From: Haliscomenobacter hydrossis DSM 1100
GTDB lineage: Bacteria > Bacteroidota > Bacteroidia > Chitinophagales > Saprospiraceae
NCBI RefSeq assembly: GCF_000212735.1
Contig: NC_015510.1
Span: forward strand, 1,674,001 to 1,738,000
Direction: 5' to 3'
Length of the DNA: 64,000 nucleotides
In this document: positions 50,701-57,308 of the stretch, piece by piece
How the letters are laid out: every line of letters begins with the position of its first letter
Position numbering within the stretch: position 1 is the stretch's first letter
Notes under the pieces: generated by a model
What the model saw: the letters and a program-made list of their open reading frames with translations, nothing else
Told to the model about the DNA's origin: nothing
The model's database searches: none
Translations under genes and position numbers: made by a program

Positions 50701-53496
50701 GCTGGCCTGTTTGCTGCACCCACTGGCCGTACTGACCTTGAGGGTGTAGATGCTCGCTTGATTAGTCGTAAAACTTGGGGTAGTGGCTACTACTCGTCCA
50801 TTTTGGTTGGTCCAGGAATAACTTACCCCGGCAGTGGTGGAACTACCTTGTAGGGTAAAATGACAACCGCTGGTGATTAGGGATACATTGACCGTAGGCA
50901 ATGTGCCACTTTGAGTAAGGGCAATGCTTTGGCTCACGATACAGCCATTCGCACCCTTGGCTTCAAGCCAGTAGGTACCACTGTTAGTGACCTGGATGCT
51001 GCTTCCAGTCCCCAAGGGATTACCAGCAGCGTCCTTCCAGGTATATTGTAGGCCGGAGGAACTTGAACCCGCACTCAGTATGGCACTAGGTTTGGCACAA
51101 GTCAAGGAGCCATCGTGCTGAACGCTCACTTGTGGGGTGGCCAAATCCGCAGTCACCGTAGTGCCAGCCGTGTTGCTACAGCCATTAGCGGCGGTTACTT
51201 TAAGGGTATAGGTTCCGGTTTGGGTGGTGCTGGCATTGAGGGTGTTGGCAATGAGTATCCCACTGCCATTGCGCCATTCGTAGCTGGCGGGGGAGGCACT
51301 GGAGGTGCCCAATAAATTAATGCTAGACTGGACGCAAGTAAGCATGCCACTACTATTGGCACTGACCTGTGGGATCTGGAGATCCTGTACTACCTCCGTG
51401 GCGGTGGTATACGTACAACCGCCTGCTGCCGTAATCTCCAGGGTATATACTCCTACAGTCGTTACTGTAGTGCCAGGCGTAGTCGCAATTTCCACTCCAC
51501 TGGCATTTTTCCAGCGGTAGCTAGCGCCCTGGGCACTGGATGTACCCAGAAGTGTGGCCGTGGTTTTGGTGCAAGTCAAAGGGCCGTCATTGCTGGCGCT
51601 GCCCGTAATGTTGACCGCTACCGAATGGCTTTTGACCAGCGTACAACCCTGGGCATTGGTGATGCTAACCGTGTAGGTGGTGTTTTGGGTGGGGCTCACC
51701 TCAATCGCAGCGCTGCTTGCGCCCGTATTCCAGGCATAAGTACTGCCGCCACTGGCACTGAGGGTCGTGCTTTGTCCGGGGCACACACTGCTGGCACCCG
51801 CAATGTTCCCGAGGGGAAGCGGATGGACACTGATTACCTGACTGGCACTACCCACACAACCACCACTGCTACTCACCGTGACGGTATACGTGGTGGTTGA
51901 ACCAGGGCTTACATTGATCGTGGCGGTATTAGCGCCGGTACTCCATAGGTACGACGAGCCGCCAAAGGCCGTCAAACTCACATTTTGGCCCGCACAGGTC
52001 GTGTTGGGGCCGCTGATGCGCGCATCTGGAAGGTTGCTTACACTCACTGTTTTGGAAAGCACATAGGTGCAGGCATTCGGATCGCTCACTGTGACCCGGT
52101 AGATGCTCGTGCTGCTCGGATAAGGGCTAATGCTCGCGGTAGTTTCACCCGTGTTCCAACTATAACTCGATCCACCCGTTACACTCAGGTTAGCTGCCTG
52201 ACCAGCACAAACACTCAAAGGCCCATCCAGACTGGGCGGCGCATACACCGTAACCGTTTTGCTCTCTGATCTTTTGCAACCATAACTGTTGCTCACTGTA
52301 ACCGTAAAACTTTGAGTGTTTTGCAGCGCAGCAACATTGATGCTCGCGGTACTTGCACCCGTACTCCAACTGAAAGTTCCCCCGCCGGATGCATTCAGCG
52401 CAATGCTGCCATTGTAACAGGCACCCGCAGGGCCACTGATGCTGGCCGAGGGGGAGGGGTTGACGGTGAGGGTATGGCTGCGCACCGCGCTGCAGCTACC
52501 GTTGGTAATCGTTACCGAATAGGCATAAGTGCCCGGCGAAGTGGGACCAACGTTGATGGAACTGGACTGGAAGCCATTGCTCCATAAATAGCTGGTACCC
52601 CCACTAGCACTGAGTTGGGCACCGTAGCCCAAACAAACGGTGCTCAACCCACTGACCGAAGGGTTGAAAGGGGTAACATTGACGGTGGTCGAAGCATCAT
52701 CGGTGCAAAGTCCTGCCTTTGTTGCCGTTACTGAATAGAGTGAAGTTGAGGCTGGAGCTACGGTAATCGAAGCACTAGTTGCCCCTGTATTCCATAGATA
52801 GGTGTCTCCTCCACCAGCAGTTAAAACAGCTACTCCTCCGCCGCATAAGTTACCTCCGCCGCCATTGATTACGGCTGTTGGTTGTTCGATTACTTCAATG
52901 AGTCCAGTAGATTTGATGTCCTGACAGAAAAGGGATTCTTCTGGATCGGAAAAGGTTATGGTTACGGTGTAGCTAATATTCTCTGTGGGCGTTACCTGTA
53001 TGCTGCTACTCGTTTGTCCAGTACTCCATAGATAACTGGTTCCTCCATTGGCACTTAGCTGTAGGGTAGTGCCTGCGCAAATTCTACTATATGAACCCGT
53101 GAGAGAGGAAGTTGGGCAACCTGGTTGTGGGTCGGGTGCAGAGAGTTGTGCGCTTCCTGGTTTGGTGACTTTGCGTTGAAACAAAGCAGGGGATAGAGGG
53201 GTAGTCAGACTGGTTCGGCGACCATCTTTCTCTTCAACATCTACCGTATATCGTTCTCGACTGTCAAATGGTACTTCTATTGCTTGAGTGCTTGCACCTG
53301 TATTCCAGCGAAATTTATCCCCACCGCTCGCACGAAGGGTAACCGTTTTATTACCAGTTTTATTGGTGTTTAATGCTTGAGAAATTGTTATCGGTTTCCC
53401 ATTATTCGATTTGACACCTGGATTCTGGCTCCAAAGCAGCTGACTCAGCAATAAACACAGGCTCAACATGAGCAAACGGGTAGTCGTCTTTTTCAT
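44704..53496 (-). CDS. Giant repeat surface protein with C-terminal HELAH metallopeptidase tip
   Basis: 2930 residues. Signal peptide at 1-24. From about residue 50 to 2190 it is a string of Ig/PKD-like modules of about 80 residues. I count 22 copies of a Y-L-W-S-T-G-x-T-(S/T)-x-S-I core, interrupted by five variant modules (YRWKNA, YEWRNG, YTWKDA types) and by SprB-like repeats (about 1330-1420 and 1640-1850). Residues about 2200-2930 are not repetitive and end in a zincin-like segment: LLHELAHVRF (HExxH at 2854-2858), then GHGHQRGNPEN (2904-2914), a possible further ligand. There is no T9SS sorting tail. The C-terminal quarter is AT-rich compared with the repeats, as if replaced. Best reading: a surface filament that presents a protease, or a toxin-like tip. 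Confidence 0.88.
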   Translation of the reverse strand: MKKTTTRLLMLSLCLLLSQLLWSQNPGVKSNNGKPITISQALNTNKTGNKTVTLRASGGDKFRWNTGASTQAIEVPFDSRERYTVDVEEKDGRRTSLTTPLSPALFQRKVTKPGSAQLSAPDPQPGCPTSSLTGSYSRICAGTTLQLSANGGTSYLWSTGQTSSSIQVTPTENISYTVTITFSDPEESLFCQDIKSTGLIEVIEQPTAVINGGGGNLCGGGVAVLTAGGGDTYLWNTGATSASITVAPASTSLYSVTATKAGLCTDDASTTVNVTPFNPSVSGLSTVCLGYGAQLSASGGTSYLWSNGFQSSSINVGPTSPGTYAYSVTITNGSCSAVRSHTLTVNPSPSASISGPAGACYNGSIALNASGGGTFSWSTGASTASINVAALQNTQSFTVTVSNSYGCKRSESKTVTVYAPPSLDGPLSVCAGQAANLSVTGGSSYSWNTGETTASISPYPSSTSIYRVTVSDPNACTYVLSKTVSVSNLPDARISGPNTTCAGQNVSLTAFGGSSYLWSTGANTATINVSPGSTTTYTVTVSSSGGCVGSASQVISVHPLPLGNIAGASSVCPGQSTTLSASGGSTYAWNTGASSAAIEVSPTQNTTYTVSITNAQGCTLVKSHSVAVNITGSASNDGPLTCTKTTATLLGTSSAQGASYRWKNASGVEIATTPGTTVTTVGVYTLEITAAGGCTYTTATEVVQDLQIPQVSANSSGMLTCVQSSINLLGTSSASPASYEWRNGSGILIANTLNASTTQTGTYTLKVTAANGCSNTAGTTVTADLATPQVSVQHDGSLTCAKPSAILSAGSSSSGLQYTWKDAAGNPLGTGSSIQVTNSGTYWLEAKGANGCIVSQSIALTQSGTLPTVNVSLITSGCHFTLQGSSTTAGVSYSWTNQNGRVVATTPSFTTNQASIYTLKVSTASGCSKQASINAGNSETTVSMSIGGVSQGYLTYHKTNLTCTKNSVVLSASSADVIDSYLWKSPSGAYLSYSSNLTVTQAGTYLLQAGTENGCPQIHEVLVERINTMPAAQISGDSTVCRYASTNLSIFVSGGTYQWSNGSSSFSINTGSVANDVSFAVTVTLGSCQKIYPRTVRVEGQAPSGTGTAGPTQPCTHIPVTYSASGGSQYKWSSGETTSTVSVPNGFTSTSWVNYWVDISDQYGCSTRRSFTVKPKISPVVTVSGVPTAPFCEQALINLTATGGGTYLWSSGETTANLQKTLSASSSLNVKVTAANGCAITKPINIEVVPRPIPQILGGDIACAGGSTTLSATGGSTYLWSNNATTSSIALTQPTTTQAYSVTVSTQPGCSGVAQKTVIVPAALSLNYTLANLEDCTANNASVQPIVTGGQGNISLSIARYGELYFSPSLNGLRSGTYVLKAEDNQQCIALKEVVIEENQPAPAIDLPDVEVCAGATASLSINNAAAYTTFLWSNGATTSSITVSPTTITTYTVTATASNGCQATDEVVLRVNPMLTASAGGGGTFCLPFGSSANATLFASVNGGTAPYTYQWYSGQTTASISVSTPASAGFGVVVSDSKGCTASASASVIVIPLPQAQITGGEVNCYGLSTTLTATGGQTYLWSTGATTTSIAINQPTQTATYTVTVTNGGVCTSVAQKIVLVPEVLSVSYTPANDDDCILNNVIILPTSNAQGDVHYQLALQGSTDFSDDLQGKGSGNYTLKATDENGCEAILLFTINEVQLFLTLNYELDNPDDCIKGNAQLHVNAQNGHGPVEIRINPNGNPDTIFTVASGTYEVFAIDSLGCRDTLEVVVDERLPYDLRAYQRNTEDCDPNNTAIAVYGQSARGALSFQLDDGVPQTDSLFSNVTPGVHDLYFIDSTGCRDSFYVNVANEAQIPVGSQGVSHCDTADASAVIYLQPSNATVQYQYSLDAGQSWQNEYTFDNLAPGQYFPAVKKLPAGCIIMGDTLVISDTCRAYALAGFTKDTVMITQPDQLVIFPWLIETPSWMQDDFNLKVVLQGTGEPHFVEFNPDGTNANLRSERLFAQRQYLNGFNGPDRDSTALASTARLFNYPQEYIFSLQSVTPTKLKIDPKRKDLRVIVTFDPDGYTEEEIIICAGESTTLNAGLGSCFIWDDGSTENPRTVSPTEDTEYSVTVLDDKLRATLKRYKVKVINPVVKIVPSELEKRLCNATPITLTAQVSGVPDLAQVQYLWSTGETTSSITVPTTKPINPAIRSVTVSYIVNTNKTCSATTEIDVENLVTAEEENICYNISAELEEQGFVVYACKVIEEIPITTPELRSVDPVSDYSQFDVSIQNIVIPLRPRLTKIINMLRAKGYNANGYITDADDICDNSQFEQVESVFEQDIEDHDVWVHVVKCDEDGNGFVFVRANEEFINIQDVMTNLLYDEQIEMETYPLRQFVLAGYGTEGLDNIIAYVPADLVIGLDQEIVLDMIKRNFIGGGARFLPNGTLTVRSINDQSVADFRLFHMGRARANDPIQSISKDGYSINWYFNGTDISVQNHGINLIELGNRVSEGENSIRVVIQNSQGQIQDLSLSLFYSPPPPIAQAGTLRIEATVNGRLKGIYTPTERIGDPQRGDNPLHYDDDISVRIGVSTPTSAFVPIFDGVLNFTELTAQNGNPLVFKLKKETPASQRRIVASQGPESASFFLYIEEPKNIPNKPKGTLQSDFLAGPTKFDKSIKGDTKAKIQAKYQEALAIILKHAPDFYNFFSNNVSLELEVTKDGRGGRAGHTVPTFTTAQDFPFLRLDKPVTSTETQADGTSKVILTDATLVSLLNSSERDELSKASNLRRITEKAEDIINKIAATNANEAATIRQHILAGTLTPQHMETSSYDVSANDLSRFGYYSKFKISIDYSDNRSVCEFARTLLHELAHVRFKNLDPIAALKWEKISNAASKLGSTVIVGEDNATNRSMGLCSEGHGHQRGNPENAYVCNAENLIPETNCK

Positions 53497-53966
53497 AAGA
53501 TCAACAAGGTTTAATTCAAGTGTTTGGTATTACAGCAATAGTTTTACCATTCCAGCACCATTCAGCATGGTGTAGATGGAGTACAAGCGTAGGAATTCCA
53601 GCTTAGTCATAGGCAAATCCGGGCAGGAGCGCTATAACTAAGTCATTGATTATGATGCACGCTGTGAACTAAAAAAGATTGTGTTTCCTGAAGGCAGGAT
53701 AATCCCTCCACTGGGATAGAATAGGTTATTCCCTCTTGTAAGTCTTAAATATTGTGTTGTATTTTGTTGGGGCAAATATCAAAAAAAAAAAAAATGATTG
53801 TGCAAGTTTTGGGGAGGTTTTTTTCAAAATTAATCTTGAGTTAATGTTCGTGGTCGTGTAAAAAAGTAAATCATGAACCACATCCAAAAATAAAAATATT
53901 CCAGCCCATTTACACCCCCTCTTTTTTTCTCCTTATGTTTGACTTTATTTACCCACAGCCAACACC
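53497..53966. other. 470-base gene-free stretch with A14 tract
   Basis: No ORF of note. Contains the promoter region of the giant-protein operon on the minus strand; no full TAnnTTTG was found, and the nearest is GATATTTG near 53775. A run of 14 A bases lies at 53781-53794, followed by AT-rich sequence. The plus-strand promoter of the threonine aldolase is at its right end. Confidence 0.6.
53934..53941 (+). promoter_or_regulatory. Promoter -7 element of the threonine aldolase gene
   Basis: TATGTTTG (TAnnTTTG), 25 bases before the ATG at 53967. No clear -33 TTG in the pyrimidine-rich stretch upstream. Confidence 0.5.
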
Positions 53967-54980
53967 ATGATCAATCTCATTTCCGATACTGTGACAAAGC
54001 CCACTCCCGGCATGTTGCAAGCCATGTTACAAGCCGAAGTCGGCGACGATGTATTTGGCGAAGACCCCACGGTAAATGCCCTTGAAGCCAAAGCCGCCGC
54101 ACTATTTGGCAAAGAAGCGGCCCTGTTTTGCCCATCGGGCACCATGACCAACCAAATCGCCATCAAGGTACACACCCAGCCGCTGGACGAGGTCATTTGT
54201 GACGAATACTCGCACATTTATCAATACGAGGTAGGCGGCTACGCCTTCAATTCCGGAATTGGGGTCAATCTGATCAAAGGCAGCAACGGCAAAATTACCG
54301 CCGAGCAAGTTGCTGCGGCCATCAAACCCGTGTACGACTGGTTGCCCATCAGCAAATTGGTGGTGCTCGAAAATACCTGCAACAAAGGGGGTGGCAGTTT
54401 TTATACGCTGGATGAAATTCGGCCCATCCAAGAAGTGTGCCGTGAACGTGGATTGAGCCTGCATCTGGATGGCGCCCGCTTGTTCAATGCCCTGGTAGAA
54501 ACGGGAGAAAGTACGGCCGCAGTGGGGGAAGTTTTTGACAGTATTTCCATCTGTTTGTCCAAAGGGCTAGGCGCGCCAGTGGGTTCTTTGCTGATTGGCA
54601 GCAGCGCGTTTATCCGCCAGGCTCGGCGGGTGCGCAAGGCCCTGGGCGGCGGCATGCGCCAAGCTGGTTTTTTGGCCGCTGCAGGGATTTATGCCCTGGA
54701 TCACCACGTCCAACGTTTGAAAGAAGACAACGAGCGGGCCAAACGCCTGGGCCAGGTCCTGGCAAGCCAAACTTACGTCGATAATGTGCGGCCCGTTCAA
54801 AGCAATATTGTCATCTTTGATCTTAAAGCGCCCTGGACGGCTGAATCGTATCTGGAATTTTTGGCCGAGCGCGGCATCAATGCCTCGGCATTTGGCCCAC
54901 AAACGGTGCGTTTTGTGACCCATTTGGATGTTAGCGAAGCCATGATTGATCGTGTTTTGGAAGTCATTGCTTCAGTTTAA
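53967..54980 (+). CDS. ltaE: Low-specificity L-threonine aldolase
   Basis: 337 residues, fold-type I PLP enzyme. The N-terminal [13 protein letters not shown] and [15 protein letters not shown] are the family opening. His83 in [10 protein letters not shown] stacks on the cofactor. [11 protein letters not shown] holds the cofactor Asp, and Lys199 in [12 protein letters not shown] forms the Schiff base. It cleaves L-threonine or allo-threonine to glycine and acetaldehyde in the cytoplasm. Complete, with ordinary codon use. Followed after 12 bases by the PH-domain pair, with which it may share a transcript by chance of spacing. Confidence 0.94.
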   Translation: MINLISDTVTKPTPGMLQAMLQAEVGDDVFGEDPTVNALEAKAAALFGKEAALFCPSGTMTNQIAIKVHTQPLDEVICDEYSHIYQYEVGGYAFNSGIGVNLIKGSNGKITAEQVAAAIKPVYDWLPISKLVVLENTCNKGGGSFYTLDEIRPIQEVCRERGLSLHLDGARLFNALVETGESTAAVGEVFDSISICLSKGLGAPVGSLLIGSSAFIRQARRVRKALGGGMRQAGFLAAAGIYALDHHVQRLKEDNERAKRLGQVLASQTYVDNVRPVQSNIVIFDLKAPWTAESYLEFLAERGINASAFGPQTVRFVTHLDVSEAMIDRVLEVIASV

Positions 54981-54992
54981 ACCTACAGTCCT

Positions 54993-55511
54993 ATGCTATT
55001 TGAAAACCAACAGATCGCTACGGCAGAACTGCCGAGTGTAGAAACCGTACAATTTCAGAGCCTGCCACCCCAAGCCCTGAAATTGCGCACCATTGGCTGG
55101 TGCATCACCCAAGGCTTGATCTTGTTGATCTTGCTGGGGGTCATGCTTTTTGGCGCGGTTTTTAAACAAAAATGGCCCTGGTTACTGGTTTTTGGAGCAT
55201 GGGCCTTACAAGCCATTTATTTTTTCTGGATGGCTCGCCGACGTTTTTACCGCGAAGGTTATGCCGTGCGGGAAAAAGACATCATCCACATCAAAGGCTA
55301 TTGGCTGCGTACCCAGTTAACGGTGCCCTACAATCGGGTGCAACACGTTGAAATTGAGCAGGGGCCGCTGGCCAGGGCTTTCGGATTGGGAGGAATTAGT
55401 GTATACACTGCTGGGGATAGTGGCGGCGACCTCAGCATCTCCGGCATTGAATACGCCGAAGCCGAACGCATCAAACAGTTTATTGCACAAAAAGTGGGCA
55501 ACGATGAGTGA
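54993..55511 (+). CDS. Bacterial PH-domain membrane protein, YdbS-like
   Basis: 172 residues. Two membrane segments (about 35-75: LILLILLGVMLFGAVF and LLVFGAWALQAIYFFW), then a bPH2 domain with Y-A-V-R-E-K-D-I-I-H-I-K-G-Y-W, the R-V-Q-H-V-E-I-E-Q-G-P-L-A-R-A-F-G-L strand-helix typical of the family, and AGDSGGDLSI. It overlaps the start of the next gene by 8 bases, the usual ydbS-ydbT arrangement. In Bacillus the pair is linked to resistance to a membrane-active peptide; the molecular role is unclear. Confidence 0.88.
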   Translation: MLFENQQIATAELPSVETVQFQSLPPQALKLRTIGWCITQGLILLILLGVMLFGAVFKQKWPWLLVFGAWALQAIYFFWMARRRFYREGYAVREKDIIHIKGYWLRTQLTVPYNRVQHVEIEQGPLARAFGLGGISVYTAGDSGGDLSISGIEYAEAERIKQFIAQKVGNDE

Positions 55512-57012
55512 AGTCAGCACGCCTACCCCGTTTTATTTTCAGCCCAGCCGTCAATCCCCGGTGGCGATACTCTTGATTTTGGCACGCTTGTTCCGTTCAT
55601 TGATCGGGCAGTTTTGGCCAGTGCTGATCTTGCTCCTCTTGCGTCGTCGCTCCGCCAATAGCAGTCAAATGTGGGTTTGGGTAGGCATTGGCATCACCAT
55701 TATTTCCGTAGTACGATCACTGGTGACCTATTTCCGCACCCGTTTTTATGTACAAAACAATGAGTTCATTTTGGAAAAAGGGGGAATCACCCGTCGCCGT
55801 TTGAGTGTTCCCCTGGACAATATTCAAACCATTACTTTTCAACAAACCTTTTTACACCGCATTTTTAATGTGGTCAGTGTAGAGATAGATACCAGTGGTG
55901 CGAAAGGTTCTGAAATCAGCATCAATGCCCTGGATCGGGAGAAAGCCAGCGAACTGCGGGAATATCTGCTTAGTTGGAAAAAAGAAAACCCTTCGTCCGC
56001 AGCGCAAGAAAAAACGCCAAGCATCAAAACACCTGAAAATACGCTACTCCAACTCGATTTTGGCGACCTGCTGCGCATTGGTTTGAGTCAAAACCACTTG
56101 CGTTCGGCAGGCATCCTGTTTGGGGTTTTGGCCAGTTTTGCCCGCGAAATCCAGCCCATCCTCGGCAAATCAACCTACAAATACCTCGAAGAAGAATGGG
56201 GACTTACCTTCAATTTCTTCTGGACTTTTGCCCTCTGGATCGGGGTCTTTTTTCTGCTGGTTTCCGTTGTCGCCACCATGGTCCTTACTGCTGTGCGCTT
56301 TTACAATTTGCGCTTTGTGCGCACGGGTGAAGGTTTTCGCCTCGAAGCTGGCTTGTTTACCCGCCGGGAGCAGGCCGCCTATTTGCCCAAAATACAGTTT
56401 CTGCGCTGGAGCGCCAATCCCTTGCAGCGCATGTGGGGCATGTTCAATTTGCGTTTTTATCAAGCTGCTGGTTATGAATTGGGGCGCAAACAAACCCTGC
56501 AAGTTCCCGGTTGCTACCTCAGCCAGGTCGATACCGTACGACAAGCTTACTTCCCTGAATCAACGGCATTGCCCTGGCGATGGCTGAGTCCGCATCGTTT
56601 GTATTTTCGCCAACGCCTGGTGTTTTTGGGCATTTTGCCTTTGATTGGTTTGATGCTTAAAACGACGCTTGATTTTAGCTGGTTTTGGTTGGTGCTCACC
56701 CTGTTGTGGTTTCCGACAGCGATTTGGTGGCAGTGGAACCTGTTTCGCCGTAAACATTATGGCTTGAGTACCGAAGGCCTGTGGACCCGATCCGGTTTTT
56801 TTACCCAATCCCAAACCCTCTTGTTGTGGCGCAATGTACAAGCCGTGGTGCTGCATCAATCCTTTATGGATACCCGCTACGCACTGGCCGATCTTACTTT
56901 TTACACCGCTTCCGGGGCAGTAGAAATTGAAAACATCCCGTTTTCAACGGGCACAGAACTATGTGATTACGTGTTGGCTAAATTGGAGTATCGGGAATAC
57001 ATGATCACTTAA
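55504..57012 (+). CDS. Bacterial PH-domain membrane protein, YdbT-like
   Basis: 502 residues from the ATG at 55504, which lies inside the end of the ydbS-like gene; the longer frame (from 55348) would read through the partner and is rejected. Three bPH2 domains alternate with membrane pairs: domain 1 about 80-155 (GGITRRRLSVPLDNIQTITFQQTFLHRIF), domain 2 about 275-345 (AGLFTRREQAAYLPKIQFLRWSANPLQRMWG), domain 3 about 420-500 (SGFFTQSQTLLLWRNVQAVVLHQSF). This matches YdbT architecture. Translationally coupled to its partner. Confidence 0.88.
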   Translation: MSEVSTPTPFYFQPSRQSPVAILLILARLFRSLIGQFWPVLILLLLRRRSANSSQMWVWVGIGITIISVVRSLVTYFRTRFYVQNNEFILEKGGITRRRLSVPLDNIQTITFQQTFLHRIFNVVSVEIDTSGAKGSEISINALDREKASELREYLLSWKKENPSSAAQEKTPSIKTPENTLLQLDFGDLLRIGLSQNHLRSAGILFGVLASFAREIQPILGKSTYKYLEEEWGLTFNFFWTFALWIGVFFLLVSVVATMVLTAVRFYNLRFVRTGEGFRLEAGLFTRREQAAYLPKIQFLRWSANPLQRMWGMFNLRFYQAAGYELGRKQTLQVPGCYLSQVDTVRQAYFPESTALPWRWLSPHRLYFRQRLVFLGILPLIGLMLKTTLDFSWFWLVLTLLWFPTAIWWQWNLFRRKHYGLSTEGLWTRSGFFTQSQTLLLWRNVQAVVLHQSFMDTRYALADLTFYTASGAVEIENIPFSTGTELCDYVLAKLEYREYMIT

Positions 57013-57308
57013 AGTCCATAATAAATTGGTAATGAACGCCGAATACGAACTTATGGGTATTTTCTACCTAGTATTTGGTACTTTCCACTGTTTTTTCTAC
57101 CTTTAACGGGTCTTTAAGAGCATCTATCTCCCATACCATTCTATGTTATTTTAGAGCATCCTTCACTTCCTCGCAATTTAAGGCTCGTACTGTGATGTAC
57201 AGCGCACAAATGAAATGACTCGTTAAGAAAACAACCTTGTTGAGTAGGACAAGGCAACGTAAGTATTGTTTTTGCGGAACAACCCGCATCAATTATAAAT
57301 GTACTACT
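57013..57308. other. 296-base gene-free stretch before the DUF5723 protein
   Basis: No ORF of note. A small hairpin CCTTGT-(8)-ACAAGG spans 57235-57254. A T-rich run near 57090-57120 could end the PH-domain transcript. TATTGTTTTTG near 57265 is a loose -7 candidate for the next gene. Confidence 0.4.

Noticed and set aside
47000-53000. Regularly spaced similar sequences suggestive of a CRISPR or satellite array
   Set aside because: The period is about 240 bases, matches protein modules of about 80 residues, and the similarity is at the protein level inside one open frame.
53781-53794. A14 tract as a phase-variable promoter element
   Set aside because: Possible in principle, but no promoter element with proper spacing was found around it and a single sequence gives no evidence of variation.
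57235-57254. CCTTGT-(8)-ACAAGG hairpin as a riboswitch or terminator
   Set aside because: Only six base pairs, no T run and no conserved riboswitch features.
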